In this document: piece by piece, positions 48,102 through 60,136 of the stretch | Layout: every line of letters starts with the position of its first letter | Position numbering within the stretch: position 1 is the stretch's first letter | DNA from: Pseudisothecium myosuroides | Taxonomy: Eukaryota; Streptophyta; Bryopsida; Hypnales; Lembophyllaceae | Length of the DNA stretch: 64,000 nucleotides | Direction of reading: 5' to 3' | Assembly: GCA_951799445.1 (NCBI GenBank) | Contig: OX637288.1 | Location: forward strand, 10,170,501-10,234,500 | Notes under the pieces: generated by a model | Told to the model about the DNA's origin: nothing | Seen by the model: only the letters and a program-made list of their open reading frames with translations | Databases searched by the model: none | Position numbers and translations under genes: made by a program

Positions 48102-49537
48102 TATAAAAAAAAATAGGTAAATTTTTGTATTATCCCTATCCTTCATTACTTATAATTTGAAATATCCCATGTTAGTGATGCTAATTTACTTTTAAAAGTT
48201 TTCTAAAATTTAAAACCAAGGTAATTAAAATCACCCTTCATTTGAAGGCAAGTTAACAATAAAAAAAAATGGGAGTGCCCCCCCCAAGAGTTAAAAATCT
48301 AAAGAAAGCATTTATTTGGCGATGCAATTTAGGGACATGGGATTCAAAAGTTGTTGCTCTTTAAAATTAGCAATGTTTTTGGACTTCAATCCTTAACCAC
48401 AAAATTTTAAGGATTTTTGTCCAAAAACGTCATTATAAAATTGGCAATGTTTTTTTGTCCAAAACTGTCCAATATTTTAAAATTGGCAATGTTTTTGGAC
48501 TTCAATCGTGAACCATCTTTTTTCTTAGGAGTATGTTGTTTACCTCAATACCATCCAAATTGATCATAAAAAAAGGTTTTCTTTTAAAGTTTTAGATGTT
48601 GTTTTGGAAAAGTGCTAAGGTATTTAGGCAATATAAGTACAATTTTATACACATTGTATTTGCATTTATATATTTTGGTAATTTTTTTCTAATACATGTC
48701 CATTAAATATAGTATTTGTTAACATACACCTTCATATACACACAAAAATTTGATTCACTACATTTATTAATATTAAACCATCAGATTATTAGCCTCATTG
48801 TCTTTTTAAGTATGTATGTGAGGTTTTAGTTAGTAACTTTTGAGTATTAACTGAGACATTCCAAGCACAGCCTACCTACACTCCTCATTCTATTTAGTGT
48901 TGCTTCCAAAAGCAAATTATACTATGCTACACCTTTTCATTGAAGAACTATTTATTTAATCTTTTTCTTTATGATAGTTTTACAACATGATTATTGCTTA
49001 AACTATCTTGGTGAGTAAAAAATTACAATTTTCAGAAAAACTTATAGTTCAAAGTAACATTCTTCTAAAAGCAATACTAAATAGAATGAATGATGTATGC
49101 TCAAAGTTAATCCACAACTAGATATTGCATTTTCACAATGTCTTATAATATACTGAGCATGTGACGATAGGTGTCTTTTAGGTATTGCAAACCCTCAATC
49201 TATCATATTATTAACACATTTAAGAGTTTGATGAATGCAAATTCAAACAAACAATTAACTTCACATGCCAATCATACTCTAAGAAACTAATGGTGCCAAT
49301 TTAGAATTTTAATTTAAGGAAAAATGCATAAAAATTGTAAAGTATGAAAACAATTTTCATACAACTTATTAATTTAGATTCATGTAGTCCTAATAGCTAG
49401 GGCATTTGAAAGCAGTATGATTGAACTTCTAAACATTTGTGCATCCAAAAGATGGATGTGCTTAAATCAACCTTGATTGTAAATTTTAAAATAACAATTT
49501 TTTTAGTTTGATTTAAACTAAGAAAATTAAGCTAGAC
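48102..49537. other. Intergenic, local direct repeats only
   Basis: AT-rich. A unit with GCAATGTTTTTGGACTTCAA recurs at ~48368 and ~48485, with a variant between (~48445). No gene is seen. Confidence 0.45.
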
Positions 49538-49540
49538 AAG

Positions 49541-51663
49541 CACTAGTAGAAAACAAGGCCAAATGTAACTAGTGAAAAAATGACTGGTCACTAAAAAGCA
49601 ACTGAACAATGACTTCTATTCATTAAAATGGAGCCAAAGAAAATGCATCGCAAGTTGTAGTCATTTTGCAGTAACTCACATGAGTAGTAGATGACATTTG
49701 GATGAGACTAGCAACAAGAATTGGTGTCATCTATAGTTCAATCTATGTTATGTGGCCCTTTTACTATTGCGAATTGTGTGGAGTCATACTTGAGTTGTGC
49801 TGTCATAAATTGATCTCAATAAATGACTACGGTAGAACAAAGGAATGACTAACTATGGGACACCGTAGAGATTGAATTTATTAAATTTATTATTAGCACC
49901 TCTATAAAGGATTGCTTGCATTGTAGTCATTTTTAAGTGACAAACTGATTGCTAGATGGACGGCTTAGATGGATGGATTAGATGGATAGCTTAGATTGAT
50001 GGATTAGATGGATGGATCAAATGGATGGATCAAAGTGTATCTCAACAACAAATGGATGGCTCAGATTTTAGGTCAGCCGCCACATTTTAGGTCAGCCACC
50101 CTTCTACTTCTACAATGGCTGACATATGGTATGTTGTAATTGCATTTCATTTGTTAGTCATTGATTAGTTTTTGTTCAGTCATTGTGTAGTCATTATTTA
50201 GTCATAGAACACATTGTGACGTGGTAGTTGTAGATTGCAGCTACAGCTGCTGAAGATGAACGATGGAGATTTTGGCTCTCTCATTATAGTTAGGTTTAGG
50301 TTAGCCGCCGCCGCCTCTTCCTTAGTGCATCTTCTTCTTCTTCTTCTTCTTTTTCTTCCTTCTTTGCTCCTATTTTTCTAAGTAAAGGTTTAGTTTACAA
50401 TCTTCTTTTTGTTGTATTGTCTTGTTGTGTTGTTGTTTTGTTGTGTTGTTGTTTTGTTGTGTTGTTGTGTTGTTGTTTTGTTGTTGTGTTGTGTTGTCAC
50501 TTTGTTTTGTTGTTGTGTTGTTGTGCTGTTGTTGTGTTGTGTTGTCACTTTGTTTTGTTGTTGTTTTGTTGTGTTGTTGTGTTGTGTTGTCACTTTGTTT
50601 TGCTATTGTTGTGTTGTGTTGTCACTTTGTTTTGTTGTTGTTGTGTTGTGTTGTCACTTTGTTTTGCTGTGTTGTTGTGTTGTTGTTTTGTTGTTGGTTT
50701 GCAATTTTGTAGAAAAGTTGTTTTGCTGTGTTGTTGTGTTGTTGTTTTGTTTTGTTGTTGTTTTGCAGTTTTGTAGAAAAGTTGTTTTGCAATTTTGTTG
50801 TTTTGCTGATTTGTGTTTTTGTTGATGGTTGTTTTAGTTGATGGTTGGCAGCAATTTTCAATGGACCAAGACAACAAGAAAAGATTATGGCGTGGAAAAA
50901 AGAAGAAGTTTGAGGCAAAGTGCCGTCCTAATATAGTCATACTGCAATCCTAGTGCACTCATATATAGTTTAGTCATAGTGCAGTTATACTGCAGTCCTA
51001 GTGTAGTCATACTGCAGTCCTATGATTGCATTATAAATAGTTTAGTCATAGTGCAGTAACAGTGCAGTCATAAAAATGTAGTCATGTAATAGAAGTACAA
51101 AATGATTCATTAACAAGTGTTTTGAAATCTTCTTACTTCTTGTTTCTTTATTTGCAACTACAAAATAACTACTGAATGACTACAATAGTCATTTATTCAA
51201 CAATGGCGTAACCAACATATAAATGACTAAACAATTGCTACCATATCATTACCAATGATTATCATATGACTATATTCAACTCAAAATTAATTGGAAAATG
51301 ACTGACGACACCTAAATAATGACTACAAAATGACAAATAGGGGACCAAACATTTTCCACGTCAGCTTAGAATTCTTTTTACATAAAACAGGGTCCCTTTC
51401 AAACCAGCCAATAGGAAACCTCCAGCTCAGCATGTCAGATATGCAGCCACGTGGCTCAACGCCATTGGAGGTGCCCCATATAATCACACCTTGACGAAGT
51501 TCTACATCAGTTCTACAAAAATGACTGGAATGTCCGTAATTACTCGTCCTAAATTACTTTGAATCCAAAATTTGGCTTCAGTCATTTTGTTGTCATAAGT
51601 GTCCTAAATGACTGGTTATGTAGTCATAAACAACAGTCATTGATAGCTTGTTTTCTACTAGTG
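49541..51663. mobile_element. Non-autonomous CACTA (En/Spm) element, 2123 bp, AAG TSD
   Basis: The ends CACTAGTAGAAAACAAG and CTTGTTTTCTACTAGTG are inverted; AAG is repeated at 49538-49540 and 51664-51666. Subterminal regions carry many short AGTCAT/ATGACT motifs in both directions, including a tandem array at ~50935-51075 (AGTCATACTGCAGTCCTA), resembling transposase-binding arrays of CACTA elements. No transposase is seen. The interior holds GATGGATTA repeats (~49955-50035), a leader-like stretch with a CTT run (~50230-50355) and a long TTGTTG tract, possibly captured host sequence. Confidence 0.85.
50405..50815. repeat. Low-complexity (TTGTTGTG)n-type tract
   Basis: Imperfect repeats of TTGTTGTGTTGTT with periodic CACTTTGTTTTG, inside the CACTA element. 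The tract creates long artefactual frames (Val/Leu/Cys-rich on plus, Gln/Thr/Asn-rich on minus). Confidence 0.9.
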
Positions 51664-51666
51664 AAG

Positions 51667-52664
51667 TTGTTTTTTTACTACATTTCAAAATTTTGGAAAA
51701 ATCCAATAATTGGAAGAATAATTGCAATTGCAAGCTTGTCTATAGGTTACAATCCAAATTATATAATATAGCATGTATTTCATTTGCATTTTCTTCTTTC
51801 TAAATGGTTTTTAAATTTAAATTAAAAAATAACATATCTCATTCTAAAATTTTTTTAAGATAAAATATTCTAACTATTCTACTATGTATAGTATCATTGA
51901 TATGATTTTATTTTCATTGTTATTCTAGAAAAATTACAGTAATTTGATTTTTCTATAATTATTTTGAAAAATTCAAAATTACTAGTAAATACATTATTAT
52001 ACAATTGAAAAATATAGAATTTGTATATATTAATTATATCAAAGGATAAATTTAGCTCAGTAGTGGCATTTGGCTTGAAGTCATGAGCAAGGGTGTTTTG
52101 GATGTAAAATATGGAATTATTCACACCAATTTTGGTTGCAACTTGTACTTCTTTTAAACAAAATTCAAATTCATTGGATTGTTTCTTGATATATTTAATA
52201 ATTTATTTTTGCTTTTTGCTTCAAAAATTATAATAACAACAATTTTCTTACAAAATAAGTTGAACTGTTTTATTACAATAGACAATCCGTGATATCACAT
52301 ATTAAAATTATAAGATTGATATTGGACACAATGTAAAAGGTTAAATTTAGCTAAGACATGATGTTTGCCAATTCGCAATAAATCTAGTCCTTTAAAGGTT
52401 AAGTCAAGCAAACAACCTTTGCATTTAGCTGTACTTGACATTATTTGTACCATGAACTATGAACAACCTATAATAGAGTAAAATTATTAGTATAATGATT
52501 AAAGCCTTCACAAATGAATTTGTATGCCTCCTTGTTTATATGCCTCCTTATAAAGAAAGGGCAAAACCCGCCAATTTAAAAGCATATTGACTTAGGATCT
52601 CTTCTGTGCAAATCATTTAAAGCGTTTTCTAACAAATTTCCATCAAAGAGGAAAGGAAGATACA
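51667..52664. other. AT-rich intergenic, no gene seen
   Basis: CCTTTAAAGG followed by TTAA near 52388 may be the right end of another TTAA-family element, but I could not find its left end. Confidence 0.4.
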
Positions 52665-52940
52665 CATTAGAAAAAATCTGAGCCCTGCGGAGGGCCGTTA
52701 AGAAAACTTGTTTCGGCGCCCCGCGGTGCAATTACAGGAAAATAAAAAAATAATTTTTTTTGAAAAAAATAATATTAAAAAATAATAAAATAATAAAAAA
52801 TACTGAAATCTGACGTGTCGCTGACGTGGCACAAGTAGTGCCACATCAGCTGAAAAAAAAAACAGTTTTAATTCCTCTACAATTGCACCAAGGGGGTTGA
52901 GAACTCACGGCCCTCCCCAGGCCTGAAATTTTTTGTAATG
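52665..52940. mobile_element. MITE, CATTAGA-terminus family (copy 2)
   Basis: Left CATTAGAAAAAATCTGAGCC; right reverse complement CATTACAAAAAATTTCAGGC. The interior includes the palindromic GACGTGGCACAAGTAGTGCC motif near 52820, which links it to 61737-61973. Confidence 0.6.
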
Positions 52941-53521
52941 TCCATCACAATCTGATTTGTAATTTTTAGGCTTAAAGTGAATTAGATATGATTTTCTAAG
53001 GCTTACAATACTAAGGTGCTATTAAGGCCTTAAATACTGCCATTAAATGTCAAACAATTGTCCATCAATGGTGCAAACAGAGTCCAAAAATGAAGGCATG
53101 CAAACCTTAAACTTGAACAACATGGTGCATGTAATTGCCTAGGGTGGCACAAAGTGTCCCACTACTTGTAACTCCACATTATTTACACTAACATATTGTC
53201 TACTTCCAAATCAAACGTAGTCCCCAACCACTCATAATATTGTGCAACAATAAATTCCAATTGGCACCAATTCATCACTGGACTACTTTTCATTCCTGTA
53301 GTAACAATTCATGGCTCAATAGTAGGGGCATTTCTTAGAACCCAGGCAGATTATGGACAAGCTATTTTACTGGAAATTGGTTGTTAGTACAACAGAGTGG
53401 CCAATCAAAGGAACATTTCACAACTCAAATGGAGCACAGTATGACCATGCTTGCCTAAAAGCCTCAAAATTTGTAATGAAGAAGTCAATGGAATCTATCA
53501 CTTGATGATCTAATCTGATCT

Positions 53522-53600
53522 TCGTGATGCTCTACCTTCCTCTTTCTTTGTTTGGCAACGTTTCTGATTCTTCAAGGTGCTCTTGCTGAGACCCAATGAC
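53522..53600 (-). pseudogene. Decayed extra copy of the eIF2A last exon
   Basis: A stretch of the same 79-nt length, related to the last exon at 53752-53830 (would read GLSKSTLKNQKR), lies ~150 bp downstream of the gene end. Its stop TGA is CGA, and KRRQKKK is changed to KRCQTKK. It probably arose by a local tandem duplication. Confidence 0.75.
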
Positions 53601-53751
53601 CTGTTAATTAATATGAGCATCCCCACTAAAATTTTGTGTACTTCCAAGAATTCACAGCTCAAATAGAATATAATGACCACGCTTGCACAAAAGCCTCAAA
53701 TTAGTAATAAGTCAATGGATTCTCTACCACTTGATGAGCGCCTAATCATCT

Positions 53752-54720
53752 TCATGATGCTCCACCTTCTTCTTTCTTCTTTTGACGACGTTTCTGATTC
53801 TTCAAGGCGCTCTTGCTGAGACCGGATGACCTGTTAATATGTACATCCCACTTAAAAGGATCAACAGGCATAGACAAACGTACTGAGAACAAAATCCAGA
53901 TATTGACATGAATCGAAGTTTAACTCTTTAATGCATAAGTTTCTTTTGAATAGTTGCACAGTTTTGCAGATAAATATATATATATATATATATATGTACA
54001 AATAGAAGATTTGCCTCGAATTCATCAAATTGGTTATAAAAAAATGTTTTCTTTTACAGATTCAACTATTACTTTGGATAATTCGCAAGTTTCTTGGACA
54101 AGATTTTGAAAGATTTTGTTCATCATCAAAATATGGACTTGGAAGCACTTAGGGACAAAACATCACAAGATTTACTGTAAAGACAATACAAAGTGACATA
54201 ACATGCAGGAACTGCAGTCATTATGAGCATCATGTACAGCATGTAGATATATAAGTTCTGATACAACATCATTGGTTCTAAAAGCATTGCATAAAAGCAA
54301 ATTAGGGATTATTGCTTACCCTGCCCCCGCTTTGGACGATGGATCCTCCATTCCAAACAACTGCAAGCCAAAAGCAAATCATATTATATTAGGTGAATGA
54401 CACAAGAAAACTACAATCCTAAAGTTTGCAGTATTTTGAGGCCCAAAATGATTTCAAAGTATTCTTTCTCAGAAAAAGGCTAAAATCTTAATCTTTCCTT
54501 ATCCTTTAATGAATCCAACTTTAGTTAACTTGTTTGAATATATCCGCCTAAGTTATTATATTAATAACCTTATTCTATTGCAAGATCATAGGACCTAAAC
54601 TTCAATTTTCTAGACCTTCCAAGGTGAAGTTTAGCCTTTCAAAATTCTTAGTAAAAACGTATGTCTCCCATAAGTTGTGAAGTTTAATCAAAATGTCGGA
54701 AAATTGGTTGAAAATACATG

Positions 54721-54751
<31 letters not shown>

Positions 54752-57700
54752 ACAAATCTATCATAGTCATATTGAAAATAATTGTTGTAAGTAAAAGGTG
54801 GTCCATGATGAAAGTAAAACCTAAAATCAATTATAACTCTCACATGAAATTGAGAATTGTCAAACCCAATGGTAAGAACGTTCTACTAAGCAACACATGT
54901 CCTACGTTTTGTTTTTAGATGAAAGTTTTAAAAATTGACTTACAAAAAGACATTATACGTTTCTTCTGCTCTAATGTGCCCCCAAAATAAAAACGAACAA
55001 CTTTTATCTCATTAGTCTCGGAATAGACTCGTTCAAAGTTTCTTGTGGAAGTCCCAATCTATTCAATCAAATGAAACTAATTATTTAAAAATAATAATAA
55101 TTAGACCACTTTGACATAAAAACAACCAACAAACCTTATAACTTTTGCAATGCTCCAAAGAATGAAATGAAACAAAGCTTCAAGATCCACATTACCATAG
55201 CTTTGGTAGCAGCTGATTGGCCGGCATGTGGTGGACGATACGCTCTTGGTTTGGAATCTGCCAACTCAAACAAGTTTAAATCGTACATCCATGTAAATCC
55301 ATAACAAATGATTTAAAATCAACACCTGCGTGCCATTTGAGTGTGGCCATGTCTCCTGTATGGAATGACCATATTGTCTTGAGTTCAAGGAAATGGTTCT
55401 CACTCAACTTGGTTGCAAAAATCACCATTCACAGTAGTCCTCCTTGGACTTCATGGTGGATGACTACCCCTGACTCGGATTTTCATGGCAAAACATCAAG
55501 CCTAGATTTCACAGAAATGAATGCACAGTCTGGGTTCATACCTATGCTGGGTTGGGCACTCTTCGGGGCTTCCACCTTGCTTTCAGGCTTACGGGAACCA
55601 GGAGACGGGGGTCGGTCTGGATAGACTCCAGTTGAAGCAGGGCGCCATTCAGCCTGCACAACATACCGCACGAAGTCAGACAACACCAGGGATTCCGGTT
55701 TATTGAATTTTTCGATTGACAATAAGTTTTCTTAGGAGCATTGAGAAAGAGATTAAAATGTAAGAGAATGAGAGGATCAAGCCATGTTTCAGAGCTGAAC
55801 AAACCTGATAAAGTTTATCATATTTCTTCTCATGATGAAGAGTACCATCATATTTAAAGACCTTGAACCTGTTCCAAAAGTGAATTAAGGACCAACCACC
55901 CTGAACCAAATCATACGTACATTAATTTGATAATCCAAAAAGACTTCACTGAACTGTTCAGTGAAAACGATGGTGGACAAAACATGACGGATCCATTAAT
56001 TTGAAGTAAAGGTGTTAGACTTACCCATTATCTACTTGAAGTCGTGGTGCAGTTGTTGCCGTCAAGAAGTAGCGGCCATCAGCTGACCATTCACTTGTAA
56101 CAGTTACAGGTGCTTTTACATTCTGAAAGCACTTCAGGGATTCTCGATTCCAGAAGGCCTGATGAAAAGAACATGGCGAACGAATTAAGAACCACCAGGA
56201 TTCGTGCTGCCTTTGGATTCACAACAACACAGCGATCTTTTATATTCAAAAAGCTTCAATAACACTTACCACGTCTCCAGGAAGATTGCCGAAACCCGCC
56301 AAGCAGAAGACTGCAGTAGATGTTAAGGCCACATACAATCCTTCGAGTAAATCGATAACAGGCCTGGCAAGAGAATCTCAACTAAGACAATCCCCAAGAC
56401 TATTGCCACGCATAACACCCTCTTTAGTCCCAAGGTAATATGACTAAATAGAGAAACCAAAAAAAGAGTAGAGTTAGATGTCTTCAATTTCAATTCGACT
56501 CAAATATTATAATACAATACGAGTATAAAAAAACAATTCAATACAATTAGAGACAGGGAAGTCATACAGGGCATAGGTTAAGTAGGACTTTTGTGCTACT
56601 GATTACTAGTTCGTAAAGCAATAACATATAAACAACGGTCAAATACATGTTTGGTACTGAGGACTCCGAAATGAGGAGGATACAACTTCCTTGAGGATTC
56701 CATCTCACGGTATTGAACGGTCCTTGGCCAAACTCGAAGATTGGCTTGCAAACGTTGCTAAATAAGGTCGCCTTTGCAGGCATAACTGCACAAATGTCAA
56801 GGATTCACAGGTGCTCCAACAACACATAGATTATACAACCTACTTCCAAAGCAAGTGATAGCAGACGCGGAAAACTATATTGATGGACCACGCCTATAAT
56901 TGAATTCAAGATTATATGGAGAGACACAATAATAACACCACATCTGGTTCAGTTTAACATGTAATTAATTCCAAGTACGTGCTGTAAAAGACTGTTTATA
57001 GCAAAGATACTCAACAGCATGCCTTAAGTCCTAATAGATGCAATTGGATACAGCCGTAAACCACGAGAAACTCTTTGCCATTTGGAGACCATTGCACGTC
57101 ATGTATTGGGCCTTCCTTACCTGAAAGATAAAAAATACAAGAGGTAAGGGCTGGAAAAAGTTCACATGCTCGCTCATCAATGCCTCTAGTATTATGTGCA
57201 TAAGGCAAACATGACTTGTTCATTGCTAATAAGCGTGACAACAACCAAAAAGATTGACAAAATTATGTCCCCTGAAACCAATTTTAATCAGTGACAAAAG
57301 TGTAAGGATCAAGTTAGAGGACTCACTCAAAGGTACAGCTCCTTCATGGCGGCCATCGCTTGTCAGAAAGTGCAACCGTGTCTCTCCATAATAACTTTGA
57401 TTCGTTTTGTCAACATCCGACTGAGCCAACACCAGAACGCCGGTGGAACCTTTGTTCCACATTAGTTGAGCGGTGTTTGACTTGAAAAAACTTCTTCTAG
57501 CAACTGCTTGGGCTTGACTAACATTTGCAAGTTCGAATATGCGTACATTAGCTGGAGCACCCTGGCAGATGAGAAACATTATGAGTTGCACTAGGTAGAT
57601 CATCCCCACAAGTAAAGACAAGATTCACAGCTACCAAGAGTTTTACTGCTTTAACTTAACCATTTCAATCAGAAAAAATGACGTGCAGTTAAGGCAAGCA

Positions 57701-59546
57701 GAAAATACATTAGCCAGCATGGCAGGAAGCGCGGCAAATCAACCAACCTTAATCTCAGGCACGTAGGCAGCAATATGTGAAGCAGGTGACTGTGCCAGTT
57801 GAACGCCCTCGATTCCTGGTAACCGAAGCTTATCAACGATGCCTTTTGAGAAATCATGCCCATCAAAAATGTGTGCTTCGTTTGTCACCAACCGACATGC
57901 CACACTTTCATCCTCGCTGAATTGAATGACTGGCCTGACATAGAAACAAAGAAATCAATCATAACATTCTAGAGTAGTAAACAGCTTGCAGCCTTTTTCC
58001 TGTAGCACAAGAAGGACCCGAACACTAACTTCTTGAAGAACTACCCCACTCTTGACGCAGTTTACTCCATTCTCAAGCACGCAATCACTGGTCAAAGAGC
58101 CCACATGCAAATATGCCAACTAAGGGTAGACAAAAAGGAAACAAAGAATCCTAATTTGAGCCACACCCTAAACCTTCACAGACATAACATGAGCTCAAGA
58201 TAGTGCACAAAGAGAATCTGGATTCCTCTCCTTGGCTTCGTTGATTCCAAGGAAAATCCTCAAGAATGTTAAGATGTGCTACATCCAGCAATTATGATGC
58301 TATGTGTTAAAGGAAACTTTAGAAGTTTCGTTTTTGGAGCTATTCACTGGTCAAAGACAAGCAGGAAATTCGAAGACAAGACCAAACTGACCATGTGGCT
58401 TTGGTGATGGCTTTCTGGAATTGTTGAAGAGCGATAGACCCCGTTTTCGAATCCCACAGAGTTAAATTCTTCACCTGCCCCTGCGGCTTTTGAAACGTCT
58501 GCAAATACGTGCCCAAGGGCGAAAAGGCCGTGGACGCGACCCCTCCTGCTGGAATTTGAATGACTTCTTTCCCAGAGTCGGTATCGTAAATAACGACAGC
58601 GTTTGGTGTAGTCACTGCTAGTCTGGTTCCATCTTCACTAAACTTCGATGCGCTGCACGGTATCCTGCCCAAGCCAACAACCAACAAGAAGATGATGTCC
58701 ATCAGGCACGTCCTTCTGCAGTCTACAAGGAAAGGTAATAATCTCGTTCCCCGATTCTAGTTTAGTAACAGCATATCGCTCTTTTGGAAGCAAATATCGC
58801 CAGCATTCCACAAATCCTTCGGTCTCCTAAAAGCCTAACAAAAATTCAGAAATTTCAGAAGGAAAATGCGAATATTTAGCCAGATTTCAACAAAAATTTG
58901 TTTTGAATCGCCAAAACATTTATCGTAACTACCAAAATAACGAAAATATTATGCAAACATAGCCTGAATCGTAGCCTCAACCAAATATTTGGAGCCACCC
59001 CAGCCAAAAACGAATAATGAAAAAAGAAACGTTGAGAAGCAATTTGAACGTTTTCAACCAGTGTGTGTGTGTGTACACAGCTAGGAACAGAGTCATTAGA
59101 AATAGAATCGCGAACGACACATGCAACGCAATCAGATATGCAATTGAAAAAAGAGAGCACGTCGTTTTCCAGTAACAAAGGTCATTCTTCGGAGCTTCAA
59201 TCCAACACTACTGCATCAACGCATTGTGATCAATATGGACAACTAGATCCGAATCAAAAGCCCGTTCCAAAGACGGACCAAAACGATCCAGCAACGACAG
59301 TTGAGGAAGACGAAAGCTCACTTTTCAATTGTAGCCGCAGGCTCGCCGCTGAATGGGGGTCCAGTGAGCAAAGACAGTCCATCTGGACCTCGCACTGCAA
59401 ATTCATCACACAAGCGTTGTTATCACCAAATCGGGCCTCAACCCCTAAATCTGAACTCCGCCATTGAAATCACCAAACTACGCAGGAAATTGCAATGAAA
59501 GTGAAAGACTCGTACCGGTAAACTTGAGAGGAGGTGAAGTAGCCAT
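53752..59546 (-). CDS. Eukaryotic translation initiation factor 2A (eIF2A)
   Basis: Thirteen exons (59546-59516, 58722-58392, 57934-57748, 57561-57327, 57120-57052, 56785-56687, 56310-56270, 56158-56025, 55868-55805, 55653-55542, 55257-55196, 54360-54320, 53830-53752) join in phase to 494 codons, near the usual plant length of ~510. Family landmarks: RIPCSASKFSEDGTRLAV, FSEDESVACRLVTNEAHIFD, VARRSFFKS, LAQSDVDKTNQSYYGETRL, GPIHDVQWSPNGKEF, GQGPFNTVRWNPQG, GFGNLPGD, VTSEWSADGRYFLTA, AYRPPHA and a basic tail ending GLSKSALKNQKRRQKKK. The first half forms the beta-propeller. eIF2A is a cytosolic initiator-tRNA-binding factor used in alternative initiation. Exon 2 has a strong acceptor (ACCTTTCCTTGTAG), but residues ~11-30 do not resemble other plants, so exons 1-2 are the least certain. 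Confidence 0.88.
54400..55190. mobile_element. TTAA-family-related sequence in eIF2A intron 11
   Basis: Intron sequence follows the interior of the 43610-44512 element (AAAGTTTGCAGTATTTTGAGG, ATTGCAAGATCATAGG, CCTTCCAAGGTGAAG; later ATGAAACAAAGCTTCA). Termini are not intact. The left part was copied into the pseudogene (19320-19545), so this insertion predates that duplication. Confidence 0.5.
58850..59515 (-). other. First intron of eIF2A
   Basis: Runs from the donor GTACGAG (59515) toward the acceptor at 58723. It includes a short GT repeat near 59063 and an open frame on the opposite strand (59063-59467) without recognisable domains. Confidence 0.5.
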
Positions 59547-59892
59547 GATGCGCAGCTGCTACAATCTAGCGATGGATCAAAGTACAGCACTAGAATGCAA
59601 TCGCGACACAAAATGCATCCTGAAGTGCAAAAACCTTAAACCCTAATCAGTGGCACTGTTAATGGCTGTGTGAAAAGGGTTTTCAGTTCGTGTGTCAAAC
59701 AGATATACGGTCTACTTTTAATAACACAGTACCCAGGGAGGATTTTATATTTTCACCTCCTCAGTGTTCGTGATATTTTTGAGTTTTACCATTTATTTTC
59801 CTTTAATTCTCATGAACCATGTTTTTTTGGTGATGATGTTTTCAAATTGCAACCAAGTTTTTTCTCAATCCACTGGCTAATTTTGAACTAGT

Positions 59893-60136
59893 CACTACAC
59901 AAAATAGTGAAATTAGGTTGCCCCATATTAATTTCTTGACATTTGACACTATATAAATATTTATTGTTATTGTACAAGAATGCACTACTTTTGAATTAGA
60001 TGTTCATGAACCTCCATGTATACAAATGGAAATATACGTAGAAATATTTGTTGACTTTCATGGCTTGTAAAGTGCCTTTTTTGGAGGAAGGCAACCTAAT
60101 TGTGAAGGCAAACTAATTTCACTATTTTGTGTAGTT
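59893..60136. mobile_element. CACTA-like MITE, ~244 bp
   Basis: Left CACTACACAAAATAGTGAAA and right TTTCACTATTTTGTGTAGT are inverted, continuing into GGTTGCC and GGCAACC. The final base of the right end differs (T for G), so the target-site duplication is unclear. Confidence 0.7.

Noticed and set aside
50409..50940. Long Val/Leu/Cys-rich and Gln/Thr/Asn-rich frames
   Set aside because: They are products of the TTGTTG low-complexity tract inside the CACTA element.
59063..59467. 134-codon plus-strand frame
   Set aside because: It lies within the first intron of eIF2A on the opposite strand, has no recognisable domain, and is unsupported by splice or family evidence.
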